The position numbers and the translations under genes were made by a program. A DNA stretch of 11,574 nucleotides from Candidatus Izemoplasmatales bacterium (GTDB taxonomy: Bacteria > Bacillota_I > Bacilli_A > Izemoplasmatales > Hujiaoplasmataceae). The notes under the pieces were generated by a model, which saw only the letters and a program-made list of their open reading frames with translations, was not told the origin of the DNA and ran no database searches. Shown piece by piece: positions 1 through 6,860 of the stretch. Position 1 is the first letter of the stretch; each line of letters starts with the position of its first letter. Location: the NCBI GenBank assembly GCA_028694875.1, contig JAQVKB010000013.1:1-11574 (forward strand). The letters run 5' to 3'.

Positions 1-23
1 GTCAAAGAATTGATTTTCGCCAT
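1..23 (-). CDS. 5' end of an unidentified gene (runs off the left edge)
   Basis: An ATG at position 23 opens a frame reading MAKINSL before the window ends. A GGAG ribosome site (32-35) sits 8 nt upstream, and an extended -10 promoter lies just before that. Promoter, ribosome site and start codon together in the right order make a real gene start likely. Seven residues are too few to identify the product. Confidence 0.6.
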
Positions 24-48
24 AGTGCACACTCCGTTGTCGCCTTAC

Positions 49-57
49 ATTATATCA
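49..57 (-). promoter_or_regulatory. Extended -10 promoter for the gene leaving the left edge
   Basis: On the minus strand a perfect TATAAT (49-54) is preceded by TG and one base (55-57), an extended -10. No good -35 is visible at 16-18 bp; that position overlaps the end of the upstream terminator's T-tract. Transcription would start near 42, giving a leader of about 19 nt with the GGAG site inside it. Confidence 0.6.
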
Positions 58-78
58 TGAATCGATACCTTGATTTCG

Positions 79-113
79 AAAAAAAAGGTGATACTTTCAT
101 AGAAAGTTCACCT
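79..113 (-). terminator. Intrinsic terminator of the rlmCD-to-HD operon
   Basis: The minus-strand stem pairs AGGTGA with TCACCT (108-113 and 86-91) and then ACTTTC with GAAAGT (102-107 and 93-98). It has one bulged base and a 3-nt loop, and seven further T residues follow. The 12-bp stem is the strongest hairpin in the window. Its outermost base pair uses the last base of the HD gene's TAA stop. Confidence 0.9.
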
Positions 114-694
114 TATTTGTCTTTTTCGATGAGAAACGTCGCTTCCATGTCCGCCGTGGATAAGCAAAAAGCCAGAGGGTACATCGTGAAAGCTTGACTA
201 ACGTTATTTTTTTCTTCGGTACTGGAAAATCCCATGTGATAACGAATTGCGAACGCTTCATCTCGCTTCAGTTTCATGAAACTCGAAATCATATAAACGC
301 TCTTTTCCCCATGTCCATAAGGCAGTTCATCTTTGAACTCATAGGTAGGAATCTGAATCCATTTCCCGCTGGCATCTTTTTGATTTCGAAAGGAAGGATG
401 ATACACATTGGTTTTGCAGAGATCATGAAGCAATGCGACAATGGCAACGGATTCTTCACTGACATCTCCAATCCATTGTTGAATCTCAGGCCGATGAACG
501 TATTTGGTCAACGCTTCATAGACATTAAGCGAATGTTCGACCAAACCACCAACATATGCCAAATGGAAACGTGTGGAGGCTGGAGCTCGAAAGAAGTCAG
601 AGGCATCTGAAAGAAGATATTGCAGTAATTCTTCTGCACCTTCGCGATGAATATGTTTCCGATAGACTTCCAAAAATTCTTCTTGCTTCGTCAT
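113..694 (-). CDS. HD-domain protein, YhaM-like putative phosphohydrolase
   Basis: The 193-aa protein carries an HD metal-dependent phosphohydrolase fold. Visible metal-ligand candidates are H54 in GGLVEHSLNVYE, the H90-D91 pair in ALLHDLCK, H128 in YGHGEKS, H153 in RYHMG and D182 in STADMEA. The GGLxEH / LLHDxxK / GHGEKS pattern resembles the C-terminal HD domain of the 3'-5' exoribonuclease YhaM, but the N-terminal OB-fold nucleic-acid domain of YhaM is absent, so the substrate is open: RNA ends, a nucleotide or another phosphoester. It is last in its operon, starts 2 nt after the stop of the preceding gene and has no good ribosome site of its own, so its translation is probably coupled. 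Family assignment is firm; function is inferred. Confidence 0.85.
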   Translation of the reverse strand: MTKQEEFLEVYRKHIHREGAEELLQYLLSDASDFFRAPASTRFHLAYVGGLVEHSLNVYEALTKYVHRPEIQQWIGDVSEESVAIVALLHDLCKTNVYHPSFRNQKDASGKWIQIPTYEFKDELPYGHGEKSVYMISSFMKLKRDEAFAIRYHMGFSSTEEKNNVSQAFTMYPLAFCLSTADMEATFLIEKDK

Positions 695-696
695 AG

Positions 697-1116
697 TTAC
701 ATCATGTCACAAACAACCGCTGTCGCGGCGACTTCATGCGTTTTCCCTTTGTATTCGACAGAAGTTTCAACTTCCAAAACCTGACGAATTTTATATTCTG
801 CATTGTTGGATAAATCGCGAAGAATATTTCCATCCAAAAAGTCATTGTCTGATGGTTTTCCAAAGAAAACAAAAAGGTCATCTTCATCATAGCGTTTGGC
901 ATGTTTGGCGGTAAGTTCTTTGATGGTGCTCAACGGTTTCGATTCACTCATGACGGCAAACTTATAGGGGTTTTCCAAATTGAATCGATGGCGAAGATTT
1001 TCTTCAAGAATGGTTCCTTCAACCGAAGATTTCGCTTCCAGGATTTCGTCCTTCGCTTTTTGGTACGCTTTGATTCCTAGTTCCTTCAAACGTGAAGGTA
1101 TATCTTTCCCTTTCAT
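697..1116 (-). CDS. Hypothetical protein, 139 aa
   Basis: I do not recognise this family. The gene looks real: a strong AGGAGG site sits 5 nt before the ATG, overlapping the fhs stop codon, and the frame is flanked closely by fhs (9-nt gap) and the HD gene (2-nt gap). The first 45 residues are lysine/glutamate-rich and look helical (KDIPSRLKELGIKAYQKAKDE). The rest looks like a small alpha/beta domain ending in a hydrophobic strand (EVAATAVVCDMM). There is no signal peptide, membrane segment, cysteine cluster or nucleotide-binding motif, so it is probably cytosolic. Close coupling to the HD protein suggests the two may act together; that is inference from position only. Confidence 0.75.
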   Translation of the reverse strand: MKGKDIPSRLKELGIKAYQKAKDEILEAKSSVEGTILEENLRHRFNLENPYKFAVMSESKPLSTIKELTAKHAKRYDEDDLFVFFGKPSDNDFLDGNILRDLSNNAEYKIRQVLEVETSVEYKGKTHEVAATAVVCDMM

Positions 1117-1125
1117 CTTATCCTC

Positions 1126-2793
1126 CTAGAACAATCCGACGATTCTGTCGTCGAGTACATCCATGTTTTCATAAGCGCCGAGTTTAGGTAACCCGGGCAT
1201 GGTCATGACACTTCCCGTCAGCGCCACTAAGAATCCGGCCCCTACAGAGGGTTTGAATTCGCGGACGTGGATTGTGAAGTTTTCGGGTCGACCGACAATC
1301 TTCGCGTCATCCGTCAATGATAATGGAGTTTTGGCCATACAAATGGCCAATTGATTCAAACCTAATTGGTTATATTCTTCGATTTGTTGTAGGGCAAGTT
1401 CCGAAAATTCCACATCGCTGGCGCCATAAATTGTCATCGCAATCTTCTTCACCTTCTCTTCAATCGGTAAAGAAAGATCATACAGCGGTCTTGCATGAAG
1501 TTCGCGATTTCCGGAAGTCAGTTGGATGGCTTTCCGCGCTAGATCAAGGCCACCTTCACTACCCTTCGCAAAGACTTCCGAGAGCGAAATGGGATGATGG
1601 TTCGTTTCCGCCCATGACATCAATGCCGCAAGTTCTTGATCGGTGTCGGATGCGAATTTGTTGAGGGCGAGCAGGTAGGGAACATCGAAGGCTTGAACAC
1701 TCTCAATGTGCTTTTCCAGATTACGAATTCCTCTTAGCATGGCTTCGACATTTTCTTCCTTCATCGCTTCTTTTTCTACACCACCATGAAGTTTCAACGC
1801 GCGAATAGAAACGACCAATACGACAAGGGAAGGCATGGCATCCATTGCACGCATCTTGATGTCCATGAATTTTTCCATGCCCAAATCGGCACCGAATCCG
1901 GCTTCGGTAACGACATATTCGCTGACATTGCGAGCGAAGGACGTCGCGATAATCGAGTTGCAACCATGGGCAATGTTCGCAAAGGGTCCGCCATGGATGA
2001 GAACGGGTGTATTTTCTAGGGTTTGAACGAGATTCGGTTTGATGGCATCCTTGAGTAACATGGCCACGGCTCCTTGAACTTTCAAATCAGAAACCGTGAT
2101 AGGTCGATTTTCTTGATCATAAGCCACAATCATTCGTTCGAGTCGAGACTTTAAATCGTCCATATCCGTGGATAAGCACAAAGCAGCCATGACTTCCGAA
2201 GCCACGGAAATATCAAATCCATCGAATCGGGGTGTTTCCTTTTTGCTCGAAAGCCCAACTTCAATCTTTCGCAACGCGCGATCGTTCATATCCATCGCAC
2301 GCTTCCATATGATTTTCTCAGGATTGATTCCAAGCGCGTTTCCATGAAATAAATGGTTATCAATGACGGCACTAATCAGATTATTGGCGGCGGTAATCGC
2401 ATGAATATCGCCCGTAAAATGCAAATTGATGTCTTCCATCGGCACAACCTGCGCATAGCCACCACCAGCCGCACCACCCTTGACACCCATGACAGGTCCA
2501 AGGGACGGTTCGCGAAGTGCAATCATCGTCGGATAACCTAGTTTGGATAAGGAATCCCCAAGACCAATGGTCGTTGTCGATTTTCCTTCTCCGGCTGGGG
2601 TAGGATTAATGGCACTTACGAGAATGATTTTTCCAGGATTTCCCGTGTTCGAACGGCGGATAGCGTCAAAAGAGATCTTCGCTTTGTGAGCACCATACAG
2701 TTCAATATCGGAACTCTTCAGTCCAATTTTTTTGGCAATCCATGTGATGTTTTTCATCTTTGCACGTTGTGCAATCTCTAAGTCAGTGAACAT
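1126..2793 (-). CDS. fhs: Formate--tetrahydrofolate ligase
   Basis: Makes 10-formyltetrahydrofolate from formate, ATP and tetrahydrofolate in the cytosol, feeding purine synthesis and initiator formyl-Met-tRNA. The 555-aa length is usual for the family. The ATP-binding loop PTPAGEGKSTTT is at 64-75. The first family signature lies around 104-113 (GVKGGAAGGGY), followed by EDINLHFTGD at 120-129. The second appears as VSIRALKLHGG, with serine where alanine is more common. An AAGGAG site 6 nt before the ATG overlaps the stop of the GNAT gene, so the start is secure. It sits mid-operon between the GNAT gene and the 139-aa gene, with gaps of about 10 nt. No folD or other folate gene is in the window. 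Confidence 0.97.
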   Translation of the reverse strand: MFTDLEIAQRAKMKNITWIAKKIGLKSSDIELYGAHKAKISFDAIRRSNTGNPGKIILVSAINPTPAGEGKSTTTIGLGDSLSKLGYPTMIALREPSLGPVMGVKGGAAGGGYAQVVPMEDINLHFTGDIHAITAANNLISAVIDNHLFHGNALGINPEKIIWKRAMDMNDRALRKIEVGLSSKKETPRFDGFDISVASEVMAALCLSTDMDDLKSRLERMIVAYDQENRPITVSDLKVQGAVAMLLKDAIKPNLVQTLENTPVLIHGGPFANIAHGCNSIIATSFARNVSEYVVTEAGFGADLGMEKFMDIKMRAMDAMPSLVVLVVSIRALKLHGGVEKEAMKEENVEAMLRGIRNLEKHIESVQAFDVPYLLALNKFASDTDQELAALMSWAETNHHPISLSEVFAKGSEGGLDLARKAIQLTSGNRELHARPLYDLSLPIEEKVKKIAMTIYGASDVEFSELALQQIEEYNQLGLNQLAICMAKTPLSLTDDAKIVGRPENFTIHVREFKPSVGAGFLVALTGSVMTMPGLPKLGAYENMDVLDDRIVGLF

Positions 2794-2803
2794 CTTCTTC
2801 TCC

Positions 2804-3457
2804 TTACTTCGATTGTTTGGTCAAAATATGCCAAATATCGTTGCCTGTAAATCCAGTGGAACGATATAGTTTTTCGGGATTCGTCGGATTATCAAGATCG
2901 CCACTCACGGTCACAAAATCAACTTTACCTTTCAACCGTTCGAGAAGCGTACGAACGAGACATTGTCCAATTCCACTTTGTTGGTGCTTCGGTAGTACTT
3001 GAATCCATTCCAAAATTCCCTCTTGGATTGTATCATCAATCTCCGCGATGCCAGCGCCAACCAATTCACTGGTGGATTCTTCACAAACGCCCACCCATAA
3101 ATGAGGATCAAAGACAGGAGAGGCTGTCCAAAATAACATCTGGTTTCGGTTGACGGAAATATCTTGATAACATTGATTGATCAAGTCCACCAATCGATCA
3201 AGTTCTTCGGGTATGGAAATCGTACGAACATAGTATCCCTTTGGAACCACAGGTGCATCAATTCGTTGGAGATGATGAATCAAACGAAAGAACCGTTGAT
3301 CGCGATATCCCGCGAAATCCTTGGCGTGAAAATCACGCTCATGGACAATGGTGACCTGCGGTTGAGCCAGGATATCGGCCATTTTCCAATAGGGTAATGA
3401 GGATGAACCGCAAGGATCTTTGAGGTAAGCTTGTTTTTGAATGGTCACAAGTTTCAC
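2804..3457 (-). CDS. GNAT family N-acetyltransferase
   Basis: A 217-aa protein with a C-terminal Gcn5-related acetyltransferase domain. The acetyl-CoA loop appears as QQSGIGQCLVRTLLERL after the strand ILEWIQVLP, and the domain ends with a typical LYRSTGF element. The N-terminal part has a DPCGSSSLPYWK segment seen in a group of Firmicute GNAT proteins. The acceptor substrate cannot be told. The longest frame begins with GTG at 3457, overlapping the rlmCD stop as GTGA, but GGAG (3459-3462) is only 1 nt from that codon. An in-frame GTG at 3448, 10 nt from the same GGAG, is an equally good start and would remove three residues. Translation is probably coupled to rlmCD. Confidence 0.87.
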   Translation of the reverse strand: MKLVTIQKQAYLKDPCGSSSLPYWKMADILAQPQVTIVHERDFHAKDFAGYRDQRFFRLIHHLQRIDAPVVPKGYYVRTISIPEELDRLVDLINQCYQDISVNRNQMLFWTASPVFDPHLWVGVCEESTSELVGAGIAEIDDTIQEGILEWIQVLPKHQQSGIGQCLVRTLLERLKGKVDFVTVSGDLDNPTNPEKLYRSTGFTGNDIWHILTKQSK

Positions 3458-4824
3458 ACTCCAACTCGCAGGGTTAATAATGTCACACTCTCGACACTAC
3501 TCGTGAGAGGGAACATGTCAATAGGTTGAATGGACTTGACCTCATACTGTGGCAATAACACCGCGAGGTTTTTCGCCAGTGTCGAAGGATTGCACGAGAC
3601 ATAGACAATTCGTTTCGGAGCGGCTTTCAAGATTTCTTGAAGAAGGTTATCTTCAAGGCCCGCACGAGGGGGGTCGACCACAATCACATCGGGTTTAACG
3701 CCCATTTTCAATAATCTTGGAATCGCACCTTCGACATGATCCGCCAACATTTCAACATTCCGTATCCCATTCATTTTCGCGTTGGCGATCGCATCTTGAA
3801 TGGAGGGTTCCGAATAATCGATACCATAAACCTTCTTGGCTTTTTTGGCGAGCATCAACGTCGTGACGCCAATTCCGGAATATCCATCAATCACAACTTC
3901 GTTTCCTTGAAGATTGGCCGCTTTCACGACTTCTTTGTAAAGGATATCCATTTGTTTGGAATTCAACTGATGGAATGCATCGGGAGAAATCCGAATCTTG
4001 AGTCCATCGACTTCATCATAGATGACATCGTCGCCAACAAGAGTGACGACTTCTTTTCCAAAAACACTGCGGTGATGATGCTTTGAAACACTGTACCCAA
4101 TCGACTGGATTGGAGGATAAGTTTCTTTCAGTTCTTTGGCAATACTTTGGAGTCGTTCATCGTATTTCGTCACGATGAATGTGACACTACATTGATCCGT
4201 ATTTTCAAGATACCGCGTCACAAGAACGAGTAAATTTCCATTTGGGTTGGTTTGATCCGCGGCGGCCATTTTATATTTACGGCATAGCGACAGCGCTTTG
4301 GCATTGACTTTGTTCACAAACGGATGTTGGACCAAGCATTCGTCCACGAACACAAATTTATTCGATTGCGGCTCATAGAGACCAAGCGACAATCCGAAAT
4401 TCAAATTGGCAAACGGCATCTGCGATTTGTTTCGATAACCGTATTGGCTCTTCATCCCAAGGGTCCGTTTGAGAAGCGGATCAATCGGGTGAATGTCTGT
4501 ATAACGAATCAAAGATTGTTTCAAGATTGATTGTTTGATTTTCATTTGTTCGTTTTGGTCGATGTGTTGCAACTGACATCCCCCACAACGATCGTAAAAC
4601 TTACAAGGAGGTGTGACACGGCGTGTTGAAACACGTTCGATTCCATCGAGTCTGGCAATCGCGTAAGTCTGTTTCACCTCAAGAATCTCGCAGTCAACTT
4701 TTTCTTTCAAAATCGCCCCAGGGACAAAAATGGCCAACTTGTTAAAGTAGCCAATTCCTTCTCCGTTGATGCCCTGTTTGCGGATGTCGAGTTTGATTTT
4801 GTCTCCTACGGATAGGGTATACAT
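3454..4824 (-). CDS. rlmCD: 23S rRNA (uracil-C5)-methyltransferase, RlmCD/RlmD family
   Basis: S-adenosylmethionine-dependent enzyme that methylates C5 of uridines in 23S rRNA; the Gram-positive RlmCD enzyme modifies U747 and U1939. From the ATG at 4824 the product is 456 aa. An N-terminal TRAM-type RNA-binding domain (about 1-60) is followed by iron-sulphur cysteines C74, C80, C83 and C163, the SAM-binding DGYSGIG (313-319), DPPRAG (384-389), the nucleophile C411 in VSCNPSTL, and E445. The frame extends upstream to 4881, but that part runs through the promoter and the previous terminator. GAGGTG lies 6 nt before the chosen ATG, which also starts the TRAM domain correctly. The C-terminal motif reads PLTSSVE rather than PHTxHVE. 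Which uridine(s) it modifies cannot be told from sequence. Confidence 0.95.
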   Translation of the reverse strand: MYTLSVGDKIKLDIRKQGINGEGIGYFNKLAIFVPGAILKEKVDCEILEVKQTYAIARLDGIERVSTRRVTPPCKFYDRCGGCQLQHIDQNEQMKIKQSILKQSLIRYTDIHPIDPLLKRTLGMKSQYGYRNKSQMPFANLNFGLSLGLYEPQSNKFVFVDECLVQHPFVNKVNAKALSLCRKYKMAAADQTNPNGNLLVLVTRYLENTDQCSVTFIVTKYDERLQSIAKELKETYPPIQSIGYSVSKHHHRSVFGKEVVTLVGDDVIYDEVDGLKIRISPDAFHQLNSKQMDILYKEVVKAANLQGNEVVIDGYSGIGVTTLMLAKKAKKVYGIDYSEPSIQDAIANAKMNGIRNVEMLADHVEGAIPRLLKMGVKPDVIVVDPPRAGLEDNLLQEILKAAPKRIVYVSCNPSTLAKNLAVLLPQYEVKSIQPIDMFPLTSSVESVTLLTLRVGV

Positions 4825-4830
4825 TCTCAT

Positions 4831-4836
4831 CACCTC
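4831..4836 (-). promoter_or_regulatory. Ribosome binding site that fixes the rlmCD start
   Basis: Minus-strand GAGGTG, 6 nt before the ATG at 4824. The predicted transcription start is near 4837, so the mRNA would begin almost at this site. This rules out the upstream in-frame ATGs as starts on that transcript. Confidence 0.75.
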
Positions 4837-4843
4837 TGGTTTC

Positions 4844-4852
4844 ATTATAACA
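4844..4852 (-). promoter_or_regulatory. Extended -10 promoter of the rlmCD operon
   Basis: A perfect minus-strand TATAAT (4844-4849) is preceded by TG and one base (4850-4852). The -35 position falls in the T-tract of the upstream terminator and has no clear TTGACA, so the extended -10 probably carries recognition. It would drive rlmCD, the GNAT gene, fhs, the 139-aa gene and the HD gene as one transcript. Confidence 0.75.
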
Positions 4853-4857
4853 TAAAG

Positions 4858-4883
4858 AAAAAAAAAGCATGCGCAAGGCATGC
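4858..4883 (-). terminator. Intrinsic terminator after the dehydratase gene
   Basis: On the minus strand, GCATGC (4878-4883), a 5-nt loop and GCATGC (4867-4872) are followed by nine T residues. The hairpin starts 3 nt after the dehydratase stop. Its 6-bp stem is short but the T-tract is excellent, and the next promoter follows at once. Confidence 0.85.
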
Positions 4884-4886
4884 ATT

Positions 4887-6758
4887 TTATCGCTTAATCG
4901 TATAGGTTGGAACGAAGGATTGAACCATCTCTTTGACCTTTTCATTTTCTAAGGTTTCAAACGTTTTTCGTATCGTTTCAATGTCGTCTTCGATGGTTCT
5001 TTCATCCAACGAATTCTCAATAAAGATTTTTTTGTTCTCGGTTTGGATGTTGCCATCTTCTTTGTCGACCAACAACTCTTCATAGAGTTTTTCTCCTGGT
5101 CGAAGCCCCGTAAATTCAATTTGAATGTCTTGATATGGTCGTAACCCGGAGAGTCGAATCATCTTTTCTGCCAAATCTACAATCTTGACCGGATCGCCCA
5201 TGTCTAGAATGAAAATTTCGCCACCTTTGGCGAATGTCGAGGCTTGAAGAATCAACCCTACCGCTTCAGGAATGGTCATGAAATAACGAATAATATCTTT
5301 ATCAGTGACCGTAATCGGTCCCCCATGTTCGATTTGTTTTCGAAACAATGGAACGACACTGCCATTGCTGCCGAGGACATTTCCAAAACGAACTGCTGCA
5401 TACTGTGTCTTCGATTTGCGATTGAAATTTTGCATGATGATTTCTGCAAACCGTTTGGTCGCACCCATCACATTGGTTGGACGAACCGCTTTGTCGGAAG
5501 AAACAAGAACCATTTTTTCAACACCGTATTGGTCCGACAATTGACATATATTGTAAGTTCCAATGACGTTGGTACGAACGCTCTCCACAGCGGAAGACTC
5601 CATCAAAGGAACATGTTTGTACGCGGCCGCATGGAATACAAGTTCGGGACGAAATTCTGAGAAAATCTCGTTCATCCGTTCGTGGTTATACACACTTCCA
5701 ATTAATACTTTTCGAGGGATACTTTTGATGATTTCGTCCTTGAAAAAGTGACCAAGTTCCATTTGCAAATCATAGACACCATTTTCATAGATATCCAGCA
5801 ATAGAATTTCCTTGGGTTGATAACGAATGATTTGGCGAACCAATTCGCTTCCAATGGATCCTCCAGCCCCTGTCACAAGAACTTTTTTTCCATGAATAAA
5901 ATCACAAATTCCTTGGTCGTCTAGTTCTACAATGTCTCTTGACAACAAATCTTCGACTTTGACTTCCAATAACTTCTTGGGTGCATCTTTAGAGATGTCC
6001 TTGAATTTCGGAATACGTTTGATCTTGACGGGTCTTTGCGCGGCGTATTGAATAATCTCTTGAAAGCGTTCGTCGCCAATCGATGCAATCGTAATCACGA
6101 CTTCTTCGATTTGATATAAATCAATGAATTCTGGAATACGAGAAATCGGGCCAAGAACTTTATAACCCGACATAATTTTGCCAATCTTATTCTCGTCATC
6201 ATCGACAAACGCAATCACACGATTGTGAAGTTCCGGGTTCTCTCTCATTTCATTGAGAACGAGCTTTCCTCCAGCTCCAGCCCCAATGAGCAAGGTTCTT
6301 CTGCCAACGGGTTTCCGTTGGAATAGCGTCATATAACGGAAAATCCGTTTCATCATTCTCGGGATGGCCAACGTAATGATTTCGATAAACGTGGTGAGAA
6401 TGAGATAGATTTCAGGAATGAATTGAAAATTGGAAATCGATAAGAATACCGTCGCTATCACGAGATTCGTGACGACGACACCGATTGAAATTCGGAATAC
6501 TTCATCCAATCCAACATTGTCGAGAATCAATTTGTATAATTTCAAGAAAGTATACACGACAATCTTGAAAGCAATAATCATAGGAAGTAATAAAAAAGCG
6601 ATTCGAGAATCAAAGTTTTCGACACCGGTCCATCTCAATGCGAGAATCACAAAAGAATAGGTGAACGCCAACCCAAAGGCATCCACGAGCATGAATTCGA
6701 TGATTCGAATATTTTTCATGTATTCCCCAATCGGGGTTGGCACCGTTTTCTTCATCAT
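4887..6758 (-). CDS. Membrane-bound nucleotide-sugar 4,6-dehydratase (CapD/PglF/FlaA1 type)
   Basis: Probably converts UDP-GlcNAc to the UDP-4-keto-6-deoxy sugar used for surface glycans. The 623-aa protein has about four membrane helices within residues 15-135, then a first Rossmann-like domain (LLIGAGAGG, 157-164) and a second NAD-binding SDR domain starting TGAGGSIG (296-303). The active site reads SSDKAVRPTNVMGATK (420-435), with M431 where classical SDR enzymes have tyrosine and K435 retained; PglF-type long dehydratases share this. RFGNVLGSNGSVVP and TGLRPGEKLYEELL are further family hallmarks. The frame is open up to 6830, but the promoter lies inside that extension, so I chose the ATG at 6758. 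GGAG is 5 nt from it and 8 nt from the adjacent ATG at 6755. The gene forms its own transcription unit. UDP-GlcNAc as substrate is inferred from the family. Confidence 0.93.
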   Translation of the reverse strand: MMKKTVPTPIGEYMKNIRIIEFMLVDAFGLAFTYSFVILALRWTGVENFDSRIAFLLLPMIIAFKIVVYTFLKLYKLILDNVGLDEVFRISIGVVVTNLVIATVFLSISNFQFIPEIYLILTTFIEIITLAIPRMMKRIFRYMTLFQRKPVGRRTLLIGAGAGGKLVLNEMRENPELHNRVIAFVDDDENKIGKIMSGYKVLGPISRIPEFIDLYQIEEVVITIASIGDERFQEIIQYAAQRPVKIKRIPKFKDISKDAPKKLLEVKVEDLLSRDIVELDDQGICDFIHGKKVLVTGAGGSIGSELVRQIIRYQPKEILLLDIYENGVYDLQMELGHFFKDEIIKSIPRKVLIGSVYNHERMNEIFSEFRPELVFHAAAYKHVPLMESSAVESVRTNVIGTYNICQLSDQYGVEKMVLVSSDKAVRPTNVMGATKRFAEIIMQNFNRKSKTQYAAVRFGNVLGSNGSVVPLFRKQIEHGGPITVTDKDIIRYFMTIPEAVGLILQASTFAKGGEIFILDMGDPVKIVDLAEKMIRLSGLRPYQDIQIEFTGLRPGEKLYEELLVDKEDGNIQTENKKIFIENSLDERTIEDDIETIRKTFETLENEKVKEMVQSFVPTYTIKR

Positions 6759-6792
6759 GGATTCTCCAGAAAAGTTCATTTTTCCATAACAC

Positions 6793-6821
6793 ATTGTAAC
6801 ACAAATAGAGGTTGTTTTCAA
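6793..6821 (-). promoter_or_regulatory. Sigma-A-type promoter of the dehydratase gene
   Basis: Minus-strand TTGAAA (6816-6821), a 17-bp spacer and TACAAT (6793-6798), with TG one base before the -10. This is near consensus and the best promoter in the window. The start point would be near 6786, giving a leader of about 28 nt. Confidence 0.9.
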
Positions 6822-6835
6822 CCGAACCATTCGAG

Positions 6836-6860
6836 AAAAAAAGCCCGATTTTATTCGGGC
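6836..6860 (-). terminator. Intrinsic terminator overlapping the end of the histidine kinase gene
   Basis: On the minus strand, GCCCGA (6855-6860) pairs with TCGGGC (6843-6848) across a 6-nt loop, followed by seven T residues. The 5' arm is formed by the final Lys-Pro-Glu codons of the kinase, and the TAA stop lies in the loop. Confidence 0.87.

Noticed and set aside
194..610. A 138-codon open frame on the plus strand opposite the HD gene
   Set aside because: It is antisense to a gene with clear HD motifs, shows no recognisable domain and has no supporting ribosome site or promoter.
4825..4881. An N-terminal extension of RlmCD starting MPCACFFFLY
   Set aside because: It translates the upstream terminator and the -10 promoter. 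The GAGGTG site and the TRAM-domain start support the ATG at 4824.
6759..6830. An N-terminal extension of the dehydratase starting MVRLKTTSIC
   Set aside because: The best promoter in the window lies within this stretch, so the extension would not be on the transcript. The ribosome site fits the ATG at 6758 or 6755.
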